DNA of 64,000 nt from Fluviispira vulneris (GTDB taxonomy: Bacteria; Bdellovibrionota_B; Oligoflexia; Silvanigrellales; Silvanigrellaceae), in contig NZ_JACRSE010000003.1 of assembly GCF_014281055.1 (NCBI RefSeq), positions 62,001 through 126,000 on the forward strand, written 5' to 3'. This document shows positions 26,324 to 36,099 of the stretch, one piece after another. Position numbers and translations under genes: made by a program. The notes below the pieces were generated by a model. It worked only from the letters and a program-made list of their open reading frames with translations, did not search any database and was not told where the DNA came from. The number at the start of each line of letters is the position of its first letter. Positions within the stretch are counted from its first letter, which is position 1.

Positions 26324-27508
26324 ATGTTAAAAACGGTTTCTAAAGGAATATTTAAACCGAATAGCAAGGAAGCCATAAACTTCACTGAAAAAATAATTCG
26401 TGCATACTATAACGGTCAAAATATTGAAGATAGAGACGATCCTAGCAACAATTTAACAGAACAAAATATATCTATTATTGAGCAAAACTTCTCTCCCAAA
26501 GAAGAAAAAAAACATAACAATCACACTACAGAATCTCAAGAAAAACAATACCCATCTCAAAACAACAATGGCCCACAAATTATATCTATTGGTGGAGGCA
26601 AGGGCGGTATTGGCAAAAGTTTTCTTTCTGCAAATATTTGTGTCCGTTTGGCTTCATTAGGCTACAAAGTTTCCGTTGTTGACCTCGATCTTGGAGCGGC
26701 GAACTTACACACATGCTTAGGCGTTCCAACTCCTCGCTCTGGTATTGCTGACTTTATCCATGGCAATGTATCTACTCTTGAAGAAACGGGTATCTCTTGC
26801 TGCTTTCCAAATCTCATTTTGTATGGGGGTGGACAAGAATTTTGGCAACAGATTAAACCACAAAGCGCTCAGAAAATAAAACTTATTTCAAAACTACAAG
26901 AGCTTGATGCCGATTTTGTTTTTCTGGATTTAGGTGCTGGAACACATGTTCATACACTGGATTTCTTTATTTTCTCCCATGGTGGAATTCTAGTAGTTGC
27001 TCCAGAACCAACGAGTATTGAAAATGCTTATGTTTTTATGAAAAGTATTCTTTATCGAAAAATACAAAGTATATGTAAAGCATTTGATATAGACGCTAAC
27101 ACTGAAAAAGAATTGTTAACTAAAATATCGAACCCACGTAGTTCAGAAACACCATTTTCGCAGCTCATTACATTTTCGCAAAAAAATACTGATATTGGCA
27201 GACAAATTAAAGAAATGATTCAAGAGACAAATATTGGCATTATAATGAATCAAGTTAGAACTAAAGAAGACCGTGACCTTGGCGAATCTATGGCACTCAT
27301 TTGCAACCGGTATTTTGGTTTCAGCGCACAATATTTAGGATCAACTCGATATGATGATGCTGTTTGGAAATCAGTGCGTATCAGAAGACCTCTGATCCTA
27401 GATTATCCCTTGTCAGCAATTGCATCAAATATAAATCAAATAACTGATAAAATTATAAAAAAATTCATTCAGAATGATGAAAAGGAAAGCATAAATAGAG
27501 CTGGATAA
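26324..27508 (+). CDS. MinD/ParA-family ATPase (FlhG-like)
   Basis: Read from the ATG at 26324 (394 residues), with AAGGTG seven bases upstream; the TTG two codons earlier is too close to that site. After a variable, Gln/Asn/Lys-rich N-terminal region of about 85 residues comes a deviant Walker A GGGKGGIGKSFLSANI, then VVDLDLGAANLHTCLG and VFLDLGAG. The C-terminal NQVRTKEDRDLGESMALICNRYFG and LGSTRYDDAVWKSVRIRRPLI resemble FlhG/YlxH-type MinD relatives. Such proteins set position or number of large cell-surface structures. No flagellar genes are adjacent. The HTH protein gene starts five bases later, so the two are probably partners. Confidence 0.82.
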   Translation: MLKTVSKGIFKPNSKEAINFTEKIIRAYYNGQNIEDRDDPSNNLTEQNISIIEQNFSPKEEKKHNNHTTESQEKQYPSQNNNGPQIISIGGGKGGIGKSFLSANICVRLASLGYKVSVVDLDLGAANLHTCLGVPTPRSGIADFIHGNVSTLEETGISCCFPNLILYGGGQEFWQQIKPQSAQKIKLISKLQELDADFVFLDLGAGTHVHTLDFFIFSHGGILVVAPEPTSIENAYVFMKSILYRKIQSICKAFDIDANTEKELLTKISNPRSSETPFSQLITFSQKNTDIGRQIKEMIQETNIGIIMNQVRTKEDRDLGESMALICNRYFGFSAQYLGSTRYDDAVWKSVRIRRPLILDYPLSAIASNINQITDKIIKKFIQNDEKESINRAG

Positions 27509-27513
27509 TTAAT

Positions 27514-28224
27514 ATGAACACAGCTAATAAAAAAAGAAGCCCCTTTGAAATTCTAGGTCTGAGTGAAAATAATATTTCACTCCGTAAAATACATATTGCT
27601 TATGAAAATTTAAAGAAACAAGTCGAAGCATCTATTACTAAAGATATTACCCATGAAGATCTCGAATTTGCTTTTCAAGAGCTTGTTAATTATACTGAAA
27701 GACAAAATTCGAATGATAATGAAGAAGAAGTTATTTCTGCTCATTTATTACCAAATATGAAAGCAAAAAGAAAGACTGCGAGAGACGATGCAAATATTAT
27801 ATATATAAGAAAAGATATACCTAAAAAACAAAAAGAAATCGAAATTATAAATCGCCCGATCGACAGTCTTATGGAAATGAAAGTCTCTATTAAAAAGTCT
27901 CGCGCTATATTTGCAGAAAATCCTGATTATATGAAAAGAATCGAAGAAATAATCTCTGAAACAGAAGAGATATCAGGAAGTTTACTCAAACGTCTCAGAG
28001 AAGAACTGAGAGTTTCAATTGACGAAGTTGCGAATCGAATAAAAGTAAGCAAATCATATCTTGAAGCAATAGAAAATGATTCTTTCTCAAGCTTACCTGC
28101 AGAAGTTTATGTAAAAGGATTTTTCAATTCTTATTTAAACTATCTTGGTCTTGACAGAAAGGATATTGTTGAAGCATTAACAGAAGTCTATAGAACGCGG
28201 AGAAGGCTGACAAAAAGAAAATAA
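27514..28224 (+). CDS. J-domain-like plus RodZ-type helix-turn-helix protein
   Basis: A 236-residue protein. Residues 5-55 (SPFEILGLSENNISLRKIHIAYENLKKQVE and so on) look like the helices of a J-domain or similar but without a visible HPD. The middle is charged. From about residue 155 an HTH_25 (RodZ cytoplasmic) domain is clear: LLKRLREELRVSIDEVANRIKVSKSYLEAIEND, then FSSLPAEVYVKGFFNSYLNYLGL. No membrane segment follows, so unlike RodZ it appears soluble. It lies five bases after the MinD-like gene and 37 bases before rluD. A role in cell-shape or polar organisation is inferred. Confidence 0.75.
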   Translation: MNTANKKRSPFEILGLSENNISLRKIHIAYENLKKQVEASITKDITHEDLEFAFQELVNYTERQNSNDNEEEVISAHLLPNMKAKRKTARDDANIIYIRKDIPKKQKEIEIINRPIDSLMEMKVSIKKSRAIFAENPDYMKRIEEIISETEEISGSLLKRLREELRVSIDEVANRIKVSKSYLEAIENDSFSSLPAEVYVKGFFNSYLNYLGLDRKDIVEALTEVYRTRRRLTKRK

Positions 28225-28261
28225 GCAGTCAGCTCTTTATTACACAGGTTTATTTTAAATA

Positions 28262-29248
28262 ATGAATAATACAATAGAAATAACTGTTCCTGAGCATCTC
28301 CAAAATGAACGCCTTGATGTAATACTCACTCGTTTGATTGATCTTATACCAAGTCGATCTTTTGCTGCAAAATTAATTGCAAATAAACAAGTTCTTGTTG
28401 ATAATAAACAAGTCAGATCTTCATATAAACCAAAAGAATTACAAAAAATTTCAATCGATCTTAGTTTTATTGATGCAATAAATTCTGAGCCTATTGGTGA
28501 AAAAATAGATCTTGATATTTTATTTGAAGACAATGATTTAATCATTATAAATAAACCTGCCGGAATGGTTGTCCATCCAGGAGCAGGTGTGCATTCCGGT
28601 ACACTTGTAAATGCTATTTTAGCTCATTGTGGGGTTACTTTACCTTCCCTTGGCCTCCCATCACGTGCAGGTATAGTTCATAGACTTGATCGTGATACGA
28701 GTGGTGTTATGGTTGTAGCAAAATCACAAATTGCTTTAACTAATTTATCTAAACAATTTGCTGATCATTCTCAAACTCGTATATATCATACTTTAATTTA
28801 TGGAAACATACTTCCAGCCAGAGGTAAAATAGAAACTTGGCATGGAAGGGATCCTAAAAATAGAATTAAATATTCCGTTCAACCTGAAGGTAAAGGAAAA
28901 AAGGCTATATTATCTTACAATAAATTAAATACTTTTATGGATAATAAAATTTCTTTAGTAGAATGCCAATTGTATACAGGTAGAACTCATCAAATCCGTG
29001 TTCAATTAAGTAATATAGGCCACGGAATATTAGGAGATGCTTTATACACAAACAGCACCAATGAATTAAATTCTGACAAAGAACTTAAAGCACTCATAAA
29101 TAAAAATGCGCAAAGACATATGCTACATGCAGTCCATTTAGGTTTTAAACATCCTGTTACAAATGTAGAAATGTCTTTTCAATCTCCATACCCCCAAGAT
29201 TTTAATAATTTGTTATTATTATTGGAGGCGAAAGGAAAAAAATTTTGA
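28262..29248 (+). CDS. rluD: RluD-family 23S rRNA pseudouridine synthase
   Basis: A 328-residue protein with an N-terminal S4 domain (ERLDVILTRLIDLIPSRSFAAKLIANKQVLVDN) and the RluA/RluD catalytic motif GIVHRLDRDTSGVMVVAKS containing the catalytic Asp. Further family pieces are KPAGMVVHPG, GRTHQIRVQL and RHMLHAVHLGF. It converts specific uridines in large-subunit rRNA. RluD is the closest type because of the S4 domain, although RluC-like specificity cannot be excluded. Its stop overlaps the menF start by four bases. Confidence 0.88.
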   Translation: MNNTIEITVPEHLQNERLDVILTRLIDLIPSRSFAAKLIANKQVLVDNKQVRSSYKPKELQKISIDLSFIDAINSEPIGEKIDLDILFEDNDLIIINKPAGMVVHPGAGVHSGTLVNAILAHCGVTLPSLGLPSRAGIVHRLDRDTSGVMVVAKSQIALTNLSKQFADHSQTRIYHTLIYGNILPARGKIETWHGRDPKNRIKYSVQPEGKGKKAILSYNKLNTFMDNKISLVECQLYTGRTHQIRVQLSNIGHGILGDALYTNSTNELNSDKELKALINKNAQRHMLHAVHLGFKHPVTNVEMSFQSPYPQDFNNLLLLLEAKGKKF

Positions 29249-30327
29249 ACGATAAATTATTAAATCAGTTTTTAAACTGTGGTTTTTTTATTGGTGACTT
29301 AAATGAAGATAAAATATGGTTAATGTCTTCATCTATCCGCCAAGAAAAATATCTTGAAAATAATTCATTTCCTTTTTTTTACTTGAATAATTTCTTTTCA
29401 AATAAAAAAAATCCCTTTTACAAAGGTCTTAATTTTCAAGAAATGAACATTTCAGATTTTCAAAATATTATTGAAAAAGAATCCAGTAAAAAACCAGATA
29501 TTAAATGGGATCAAGCTAATAAAGATTTTTATTTAAAACAATATTCCGAATTAAAGAAGGAATTATCTTTAAAAGTTCTTAAAAAAGGTGTTCCTTACAC
29601 TTTTCAAGAAGGTTCATGCAAATTAAATAATGAAAACAAACTTTACTTAATTAAAAATATATTAAAAAACAGAAAACAAAACTCTTCCTATATATATGGA
29701 TTCTGGAAGGATGATGAAGGTTTTATTGGTACAACTCCTGAACTATTATTTATACAAAAGAACAATAATATTCAAACAATAGCATTAGCTGGCACTGTTC
29801 CAAATGAAAAGAATGTTGATAAAAATAAATTTATAAACGATCCTAAAATGCGGAACGAACATGTCTATGTCATAGAAGGCATGAAACAAACACTCGAAAA
29901 ATTTGGTGAATTTTCTATTGGAAAAACACACTTACTTGAGTTACCTAAACTTATCCACTTAAAAACGGATATTAATATTAAAATATCCGAAAATATAGAT
30001 TTTGATTACGAATCTTTTCTAAAAGAATTACATCCTACTGCTGCTTTAGGAATCCTACCAAAAAACTCTAAAAGTAGTTGGCTAAAATCATTCGAGTCCA
30101 CTAAAATTAATAGAGGATACTTTGCAGCACCATTTGGTGTCGTATTAAATAAGAATAACTCTATATTTATTTCCACAATAAGAGGCATGCAATGGCAGAA
30201 TAAAAAACTCAAAATAAGTGCAGGAGGCGGGGTTATACAAGAAAGTATTTTTGCAGATGAATGGATTGAAATCTTATCCAAGATCAATTCTATCAAAGAC
30301 AATCTAGGTCTTCATTCCACAAATTAA
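29245..30327 (+). CDS. menF: Isochorismate synthase (MenF-type chorismate-binding enzyme)
   Basis: A 360-residue chorismate-binding protein starting at a TTG with AAGGA eight bases upstream; it overlaps the rluD stop by four bases. The C-terminal core shows TIALAGTVPNEKN, PKMRNEHVYVIEGM, LKELHPTAALGILPK, NRGYFAAPFGVVL and KISAGGGVIQESIFADEWIEI. These fit isochorismate synthases rather than anthranilate synthase TrpE. The shorter N-terminal part is divergent. It would supply isochorismate to the menaquinone pathway whose later genes lie at 8.8-13.7 kb. A salicylate or siderophore role is less likely because no such genes are nearby. Confidence 0.8.
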   Translation: MNDKLLNQFLNCGFFIGDLNEDKIWLMSSSIRQEKYLENNSFPFFYLNNFFSNKKNPFYKGLNFQEMNISDFQNIIEKESSKKPDIKWDQANKDFYLKQYSELKKELSLKVLKKGVPYTFQEGSCKLNNENKLYLIKNILKNRKQNSSYIYGFWKDDEGFIGTTPELLFIQKNNNIQTIALAGTVPNEKNVDKNKFINDPKMRNEHVYVIEGMKQTLEKFGEFSIGKTHLLELPKLIHLKTDINIKISENIDFDYESFLKELHPTAALGILPKNSKSSWLKSFESTKINRGYFAAPFGVVLNKNNSIFISTIRGMQWQNKKLKISAGGGVIQESIFADEWIEILSKINSIKDNLGLHSTN

Positions 30328-30502
30328 GCTTTAATCATTGTTTAAAATCAAGAATTACCGATACATATAACACTTCAATACTTCACACTTAAATATTACC
30401 GCTTAGTTTACAGGCGCTTACAAAAAATACGTGGATTTGAGCCTATTTTTTATGCAAAATCTATAAAGATAGTTTAATTTTTTAAAGCCTTTGGGGTATA
30501 TT

Positions 30503-30805
30503 TTGAATAAGAAAAATAATTTCAAAAAATTACACTCTGATGAGTTACAAAAAGCTCTGCAAAAAAGAAATGATTATTTTGATTCTCTTTCTCCAGAAAA
30601 AAAAGAAATTGCCCTTAAGTTTCAAGAGTTCATAGACTGTGAACTGAAAAAAGCAGGAAATCAAAATAATAGAGTCACGATTTTACATACTTTATTAATG
30701 AATTACATGAATGAGCTTGGATTTGAATCCAAATCTCTTGCAAAAATCCTGCAAGAACTTAATAAGAATATAAAAGACATGACAAAAAATGAATCCTTAA
30801 AATAA
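30503..30805 (+). CDS. Small hypothetical cytoplasmic protein
   Basis: Read from a TTG at 30503 (100 residues), with GGGG upstream; a TTG four codons earlier is the alternative. The protein is mostly helical and charged, with no signal peptide or membrane segment. Blocks such as SPEKKEIALKFQEFIDCELKKAG and ESKSLAKILQELNKNIKDM are visible, but no family is recognised. It stands alone between menF and sucC. Confidence 0.55.
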   Translation: MNKKNNFKKLHSDELQKALQKRNDYFDSLSPEKKEIALKFQEFIDCELKKAGNQNNRVTILHTLLMNYMNELGFESKSLAKILQELNKNIKDMTKNESLK

Positions 30806-30965
30806 TTATTCTTTAAAGCAAATAAATCAAGCTTTAGCATGAGGAACCCCTTTCACTCTCTAAAAAATAAATGTAAAGTCGCACTTTGTTGAGACAATTG
30901 CCCCTTTGGCAAATAGGGTTTGATTGCCCTTTTTATTAAATGGATTTTAAAATTTGGAGAGTTTC

Positions 30966-32144
30966 ATGAATATTCATGAGTATCAGGCAAAAGAGCTACT
31001 TTCTCGCTTTGGCCTAAGTATCCCACGCGGCAAAATCGCTTGCACACCAACCGAAGCTGAATGGGCTGCTCGGAAACTTGGCTGCGGAAAAGATGGAAAA
31101 ATAGCTGTCGTAAAAGCACAGGTGCATTCTGGTGGCCGTGGTAAAGCAGGTGGCGTTAAACTCGTGAGAAGCCCCGAAGAAGCTAAAGTTGTAGCAGAAA
31201 AAATGATCGGCATGACTCTTGTCACCAATCAAACAGGTCCGCAGGGTAAAAAAGTTCACAAACTTCTTGTTGCAGAAGGATGTGATATAGAAAAAGAATA
31301 TTATTTTGCTCTCGTTGTAAATCGTGAAACTGCGACCATAGGCGTGATGGCTTCTACTGAAGGCGGCATGGATATTGAAGAAGTTGCAGAAAAACACCCA
31401 GAAAAAATTGTGACTGCAAATATCGATCCTACTGTTGGCTTACAAGAGTTTACAATCCGTAAATTAAGTATTGCTTTAGGTTTTGGTTTGGGAACTCCCC
31501 TTGCAAAAGATTTTGCAAAAACATTACGCGGACTCGTCAACGCTTTTGTAACTTATGATTGCGATATGCTAGAAATCAACCCACTTGTTTTAACAAAGCA
31601 AAATACAATTGCTGTGCTTGATTGCAAAATGAGTTTCGATGAAAATGCACTCTTTCGTCATCCAGAAATATCTGACCTTCGTGATTACGAAGAAGATGAT
31701 ATTAAAGAACTTGAAGCTTCAAAATATGGCTTAAGCTATGTTTCCCTTGAAGGAAATATTGGTTGCTTAGTAAACGGCGCAGGCCTTGCTATGGCAACTA
31801 TGGATATTATTAAACAAACTGGCGGAGAACCAGCAAACTTTCTCGACGTTGGAGGAGGCGCAAATCAAGAGACAGTAACTCAAGCTTTCCGCATTATTTT
31901 ACGTGATAAAGCTGTAAAAGGAATATTTGTAAATATTTTTGGTGGCATCATGAAATGTGATGTTATTGCGAACGGAATTGTTGCTGCTGCAAAAGAACTT
32001 GGCTTAAGAGTTCCATTAGTTGTTCGTCTTGAAGGTACCAACGTGGAAATAGGTAAGAGAATTTTAAATGACTCAGGACTGAATATTTTAAGCGCTTCTT
32101 CGATGAGCGATGGCGCAAATAAAATTGTTCAAGCGGTTAGATAA
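30966..32144 (+). CDS. sucC: Succinyl-CoA synthetase beta subunit
   Basis: Read from the ATG at 30966 (392 residues), with GGAGAG four bases upstream; a start at 30954 adds four residues. The ATP-grasp N-terminal half begins [12 protein letters not shown], with [17 protein letters not shown]. Later blocks are [33 protein letters not shown] and GGGANQETV. With SucD it interconverts succinyl-CoA and succinate, making ATP or GTP in the TCA cycle. It is followed by sucD after 26 bases. Confidence 0.96.
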   Translation: MNIHEYQAKELLSRFGLSIPRGKIACTPTEAEWAARKLGCGKDGKIAVVKAQVHSGGRGKAGGVKLVRSPEEAKVVAEKMIGMTLVTNQTGPQGKKVHKLLVAEGCDIEKEYYFALVVNRETATIGVMASTEGGMDIEEVAEKHPEKIVTANIDPTVGLQEFTIRKLSIALGFGLGTPLAKDFAKTLRGLVNAFVTYDCDMLEINPLVLTKQNTIAVLDCKMSFDENALFRHPEISDLRDYEEDDIKELEASKYGLSYVSLEGNIGCLVNGAGLAMATMDIIKQTGGEPANFLDVGGGANQETVTQAFRIILRDKAVKGIFVNIFGGIMKCDVIANGIVAAAKELGLRVPLVVRLEGTNVEIGKRILNDSGLNILSASSMSDGANKIVQAVR

Positions 32145-32170
32145 CAAGAGCTTAAAAAAGGACTAAAATC

Positions 32171-33052
32171 ATGTCAATTCTCGTTGGGAAAAATACAAAA
32201 CTTATTTGCCAAGGTATTTCTGGGAGCGCTGGGAAATTTCACTCTGAAAAATGCGCTGAGTACGGCACAAATCTCGTTGGAGGCGTTGTTCCTGGTAAAG
32301 GCGGTTCATCTATTCTTGATCGCCCTGTGTTTAACACAGTTGAAGAAGCTATTAAAAAAACCGGTGCTAACGCATCGATGATTTTTGTTCCTCCTCCTTA
32401 TGCAGCGGATTCTATTTTAGAAGCAATTGATGCTGGTATTGAACTCGTGGTTGCAATTACAGAAGGAATTCCTGTTCTTGATATGCTTCGTGTGAAAAAG
32501 GCATTGATGAGCGCTGGTGGAAAAACCCGCCTCATCGGACCGAACTGTCCAGGAGTCATTACTCCAAGCGACAAGTGCAAAATTGGAATTATGCCTGGCC
32601 ACATTCACCTTCCAGGACGAGTTGGTATTATCAGTAAATCAGGCACTCTAACATATGAAGCCGTTGGACAAACATCAGCTCTCGGAATCGGTCAATCTAC
32701 TTGTGTAGGTATCGGTGGAGATCCCATCAATGGAACAAGTTTCATCGATGTCCTAGAAATGTTCCAAAAAGATCCAGAAACCGATGCTGTGATTATGATC
32801 GGTGAAATCGGTGGAAATCTAGAAATAGAAGCTTCTGAATGGATTAAACGCAATATGAAAAAACCTGTTGTCGGCTTTATAGCTGGCCAAACAGCGCCAA
32901 AAGGCAAGCGCATGGGTCATGCGGGTGCAATTATCAGCGGCGGAAAAGGAACGGCTGAAGAAAAAATAGAAGCAATGAAAGCCTGTGGTTTGCACGTTGC
33001 TATGAGTCCAGCTGATATGGGAATCACTCTTAAAAAAGCTTTAAGAATATAA
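32171..33052 (+). CDS. sucD: Succinyl-CoA synthetase alpha subunit
   Basis: A 293-residue protein, normal length. The phosphorylated His lies in [13 protein letters not shown]. The CoA-binding N-terminal half contains [25 protein letters not shown] and [24 protein letters not shown] and [16 protein letters not shown] are further signatures. It forms the complex with SucC. A strong terminator follows within 20 bases, so sucCD is a two-gene unit. Confidence 0.96.
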   Translation: MSILVGKNTKLICQGISGSAGKFHSEKCAEYGTNLVGGVVPGKGGSSILDRPVFNTVEEAIKKTGANASMIFVPPPYAADSILEAIDAGIELVVAITEGIPVLDMLRVKKALMSAGGKTRLIGPNCPGVITPSDKCKIGIMPGHIHLPGRVGIISKSGTLTYEAVGQTSALGIGQSTCVGIGGDPINGTSFIDVLEMFQKDPETDAVIMIGEIGGNLEIEASEWIKRNMKKPVVGFIAGQTAPKGKRMGHAGAIISGGKGTAEEKIEAMKACGLHVAMSPADMGITLKKALRI

Positions 33053-33070
33053 ATATTATATTTCCCTCTA

Positions 33071-33101
33071 AAAACCTCTCGATTAAAAGAGAGGTTTTTT
33101 T
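33071..33101 (+). terminator. Terminator of the sucCD operon
   Basis: AAAACCTCTC, an eight-base loop and GAGAGGTTTTTTT form a clear intrinsic terminator 18 bases after sucD. Confidence 0.9.
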
Positions 33102-33178
33102 GTATACTTAGCTTTATACGAATAGTGTTAAGAATAATCTGATCAGCTATTATAAAAAGCTATGTAATGAGGGATTTT

Positions 33179-33805
33179 ATGAAACTTTTTAGCAAATACT
33201 CTTTAAGATTTCTGGTAACAATTTTTTTTATTCATTTACTCTCAAATACTTTTGCATCTCCTCAGACAGAAACGATTATTTTTATTCGTCACGGAGAAAA
33301 ACAAGTAGATAAAGAATTTGGTCAGATTAATTGCAAAGGTTTAAATCGTTCTTTAAAATTGTCAAAACTTCTTACTGAAAAATATGGTATACCGAATTTT
33401 ATTTTTGCCCCAAATCCAAATGCAAAAACTGGGAAAAATGACTCAAAATATTCATATTTACGCCCATTAGCGACCATTGAACCCACTGCCATTTCTCTTG
33501 GTCTACCGGTGAATACTCAGTTTGGCTTAAATGATATATCTGGTATTAAAAAAGAACTGCTTAGCACCCAATATTCTGACTCGTTGATATTTGTAAGCTG
33601 GGAGCATTTAGCATTAGTTAAAATCGTTAAAGAAATTTTTACTGAAGATACAAAAAATTTGTCGTCAGAAATTCCTGACTGGCTGTCTTCAGATTATGAC
33701 TCAATATATAAACTCAATATAGTGAAAAGTAACTATTCATATAAAATAACATTTACAAAGGAATCACAGAGTTTAGATGGTCTAAATGAGACATGCCCCA
33801 ATTAA
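33179..33805 (+). CDS. Exported histidine phosphatase family protein
   Basis: Read from the ATG at 33179 (208 residues), with GAGGG five bases upstream; an ATG at 33167 lies four codons before. The signal peptide (YSLRFLVTIFFIHLLSNTFAS) is clear. The mature protein begins with the branch-1 motif ETIIFIRHGEKQVDKEFG. The second catalytic His fits VSWEHLALVKI near the C-terminal half. It is therefore a phosphoglycerate-mutase-like periplasmic phosphatase. The substrate is unknown. It stands alone and converges on the GT2 gene. Confidence 0.78.
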   Translation: MKLFSKYSLRFLVTIFFIHLLSNTFASPQTETIIFIRHGEKQVDKEFGQINCKGLNRSLKLSKLLTEKYGIPNFIFAPNPNAKTGKNDSKYSYLRPLATIEPTAISLGLPVNTQFGLNDISGIKKELLSTQYSDSLIFVSWEHLALVKIVKEIFTEDTKNLSSEIPDWLSSDYDSIYKLNIVKSNYSYKITFTKESQSLDGLNETCPN

Positions 33806-33810
33806 AAAAA

Positions 33811-34701
33811 TTATTTTTTAGCAAGCAAATCCAATCCACAATCGATGTATGGAATATTTTTCTCTTCGACTTCTTTTAACAATGCCTCATTCAAAATTTG
33901 TTTTGAACCTTGCTCTCTTTTTGCATGATATATGTGATATTGAATTGCACGATGACATAAAGATCGAACTTTAACGCCAATTAAACGCAAACGGTATTCT
34001 AGATCGCTTTCTTCACCCCCATAGGAATGAAATTTCATATTAAAACCATTTATTTCTTCGATATCTTTTTTATAGCAAGAAAAATTGCAGCCAACAATTC
34101 CTCTTTTTTTTCTATTAAAATAATTAAACAGGAGATCATTCTTAAAATATATAGTTTTAAAACCATTGCCATCTTTAAAAAAGGATAAATAAATGAATAA
34201 CCACCAAGTGATTTTTTCTAAATATTTGTCTAAAATTTTCTGCGCAGAAAGTTTTTGCGAGATTGATTTTGTCAATTCTGCTCTTCGGCCAGCAAGAGCC
34301 ACTTTGGGTTCAGCAAAACTAAGATGATCTTCTAAGAATTTATGATGCAAGATACAATCTGCATCGATAAATACGAGGTATTCACCTTTTGAATGATAGA
34401 TACCTTTGTTTAATACTTCAGACTTTCTAAATCCTCGGTCTTCCTGCCAAATGTAGGTAGCAGCAAATGGTGCTTGCGCAAGGAGCTTTTGAATCTGGTT
34501 GGAGTTCTCTGGATTTGAACCATCATCACAAACAACAACTTCAAAGTGCTCTCGCCCAAGGGATTGATTGACGAGGCTATAATATGTGAGTTCAAGAAAT
34601 TTAAAATTATTATAGCAAGTGACAATCAAAGAAACCTTTGGTTTTGCACATAAATTGCTTTCATTTCGCCATATCATATAAGGTATTTGTATAAAGTCCA
34701 T
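33811..34701 (-). CDS. Family 2 glycosyltransferase
   Basis: Read from the ATG at 34701 (296 residues), with GGGA four bases upstream; the TTG at 34710 is less likely. GT-A features: VSLIVTCYNNFKFLELTYYSLVNQS, VVVCDDGS, then LVFIDADCIL (DxD) near residue 110, and the C-terminal NMKFHSYGGEESDLEYRLRL, as in the galactosyltransferase-type C-terminal domain. It would use a nucleotide sugar in polysaccharide or lipooligosaccharide synthesis. No other capsule or LPS genes are nearby, so its acceptor is unknown. Confidence 0.85.
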   Translation of the reverse strand: MDFIQIPYMIWRNESNLCAKPKVSLIVTCYNNFKFLELTYYSLVNQSLGREHFEVVVCDDGSNPENSNQIQKLLAQAPFAATYIWQEDRGFRKSEVLNKGIYHSKGEYLVFIDADCILHHKFLEDHLSFAEPKVALAGRRAELTKSISQKLSAQKILDKYLEKITWWLFIYLSFFKDGNGFKTIYFKNDLLFNYFNRKKRGIVGCNFSCYKKDIEEINGFNMKFHSYGGEESDLEYRLRLIGVKVRSLCHRAIQYHIYHAKREQGSKQILNEALLKEVEEKNIPYIDCGLDLLAKK

Positions 34702-34861
34702 AAGTCCCAATTAAAATCAATATAATAAAGATCAGAAAGAACAATGCAATCCAAATAAAATCATCTAATATTTTATTTCAGATTGCAAATATAAATTTTA
34801 TTTTATAGCCTCGCGCTGCTGCCATTTCGGTGGAATTATAACCAACAAATACAGGATTTAT

Positions 34862-35599
34862 ATGAATAATTTCAATATTTTAATTAAAATATCCCTCGCT
34901 TTTTCTTTATTACAAAATATACCTGCATTGAGTTATCCCTCAATAAAAAGTATAGCCACCCTCTGTTTTGGGATCAGCTGCATTGAGAGCGATTCGTTTG
35001 AAAACTACGTGGTATTGGCTAAATCTATGTCACAGCCGAACGAAGATGCTTCTCTATTTGTTTATGATCTTTCAAGCAATAATCCTATTCAATTTAGTCA
35101 TGAAGTTTTATATCGACTACTCTATGAACGTTTGCAGGAAAATAAAAGCATTATAATTCATAATTCTGAGCTAACTGAGCTCATTGAAAATAGATTAAAA
35201 ATAATAAATTCTTACGATCTTAACATGGATGAACTCTTTATGAATCTTGTAAAGGTGTCGGAAAGTACAAATTCAGTAACTCCGCTAACACAACTCAATA
35301 TTCAGTTTGCTTCTGAGTCTGAAGAACATCAATTTAAATTAAGTGAATTAAATAATATTAATAGAATCCTCGCAAATCTTAAGACTTATTTAACTATAAC
35401 AATTATTTATGATATATTTGGTATAGATAATACTTCTTACGAGAGCTTATCTAGTGATAATCAATCTGAAGTTTTAGAGAGTTATAATAAATTAAATAAT
35501 TTATTCACTGCATTTATTCATGAAAGAAGCGAAGAAAATAAAATAAAAATTTATAAATTTTTAAGAAAAATTAGAAAAAAGCAAGCTGAAAAAAACTAA
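34862..35599 (+). CDS. Exported hypothetical protein
   Basis: A 245-residue protein with a signal peptide (ILIKISLAFSLLQNIPALS, cut before YPS). Two Cys eight residues apart (TLCFGISCIES) follow at the start of the mature part and could form a disulphide. The rest is a charged, mostly helical region, ending in the very basic KIYKFLRKIRKKQAEKN. No family is recognised. It stands alone and converges on the cytochrome oxidase operon. Confidence 0.6.
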   Translation: MNNFNILIKISLAFSLLQNIPALSYPSIKSIATLCFGISCIESDSFENYVVLAKSMSQPNEDASLFVYDLSSNNPIQFSHEVLYRLLYERLQENKSIIIHNSELTELIENRLKIINSYDLNMDELFMNLVKVSESTNSVTPLTQLNIQFASESEEHQFKLSELNNINRILANLKTYLTITIIYDIFGIDNTSYESLSSDNQSEVLESYNKLNNLFTAFIHERSEENKIKIYKFLRKIRKKQAEKN

Positions 35600-35604
35600 A
35601 ATAA

Positions 35605-35624
35605 GTCGCATTTATCAATGCGAC
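35605..35624 (-). terminator. Terminator of the act-cox operon
   Basis: GTCGCATT-GATA-AATGCGAC overlaps the end of coxD. On the minus strand it is followed by TTATTTTAGTTTTTTTC. It may also slow transcription of the convergent plus-strand gene. Confidence 0.65.
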
Positions 35625-36079
35625 CCTTCACTTTTCTTCTCTATTTTTGGTCCACCTGGCGCATAGTTTCCATTTTGATCAACGCCTCTCATCATCTTAA
35701 CACCCTCAGTTGCTGTAAAGAAATCTCTTCCTCTGATCTCACCAAGCGTAATGCCAAAAAAGAGAAGCATAAACAAAACAGCTGAACCAAAAATAAAAGA
35801 ATAAAATTTATCTTCATGGATAAGTTCCATATAAAAGACAGACACTAATATTGTTTGAATTACGGCAACAAATATTAACAGCGAAATTATCCAAATAGAT
35901 GGTATTGGCAGCATTGAAATTCCAATATTCATAAATATCATCATTAATAATACTATGAATATTCCAATATATAGACGCACAGGCAAAAGGCCATGCTCGC
36001 TTTCCTTCGAGTGTTCTTGTTTACTTGAAGAATTGTCTGCATTTAACTGATTATTATTATTTTTTGCTGTCTTAAACAT
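35615..36079 (-). CDS. coxD: Cytochrome c oxidase subunit IV family protein
   Basis: A 154-residue protein with three membrane segments (YIGIFIVLLMMIFMNIGISML, IWIISLLIFVAVIQTILVSVF, FIFGSAVLFMLLFFGITLGEI). This three-helix arrangement with FYMELIHEDK between helices two and three matches the small subunit IV of caa3-type oxidases. The first 35 residues are hydrophilic and Asn/Ser-rich. It is the last gene of the respiratory operon, 20 bases after coxC, and its stop lies in the terminator hairpin. Its role is structural. Confidence 0.82.
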   Translation of the reverse strand: MFKTAKNNNNQLNADNSSSKQEHSKESEHGLLPVRLYIGIFIVLLMMIFMNIGISMLPIPSIWIISLLIFVAVIQTILVSVFYMELIHEDKFYSFIFGSAVLFMLLFFGITLGEIRGRDFFTATEGVKMMRGVDQNGNYAPGGPKIEKKSEGSH

Positions 36080-36099
36080 AATTTTGCGCTCCTAAACTG

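Noticed and set aside
29245-30327. Anthranilate or aminodeoxychorismate synthase component I for the MenF-like gene
   Set aside because: The length, missing TrpE/PabB-type N-terminal blocks and lack of a glutamine amidotransferase partner favour isochorismate synthase, though not absolutely.
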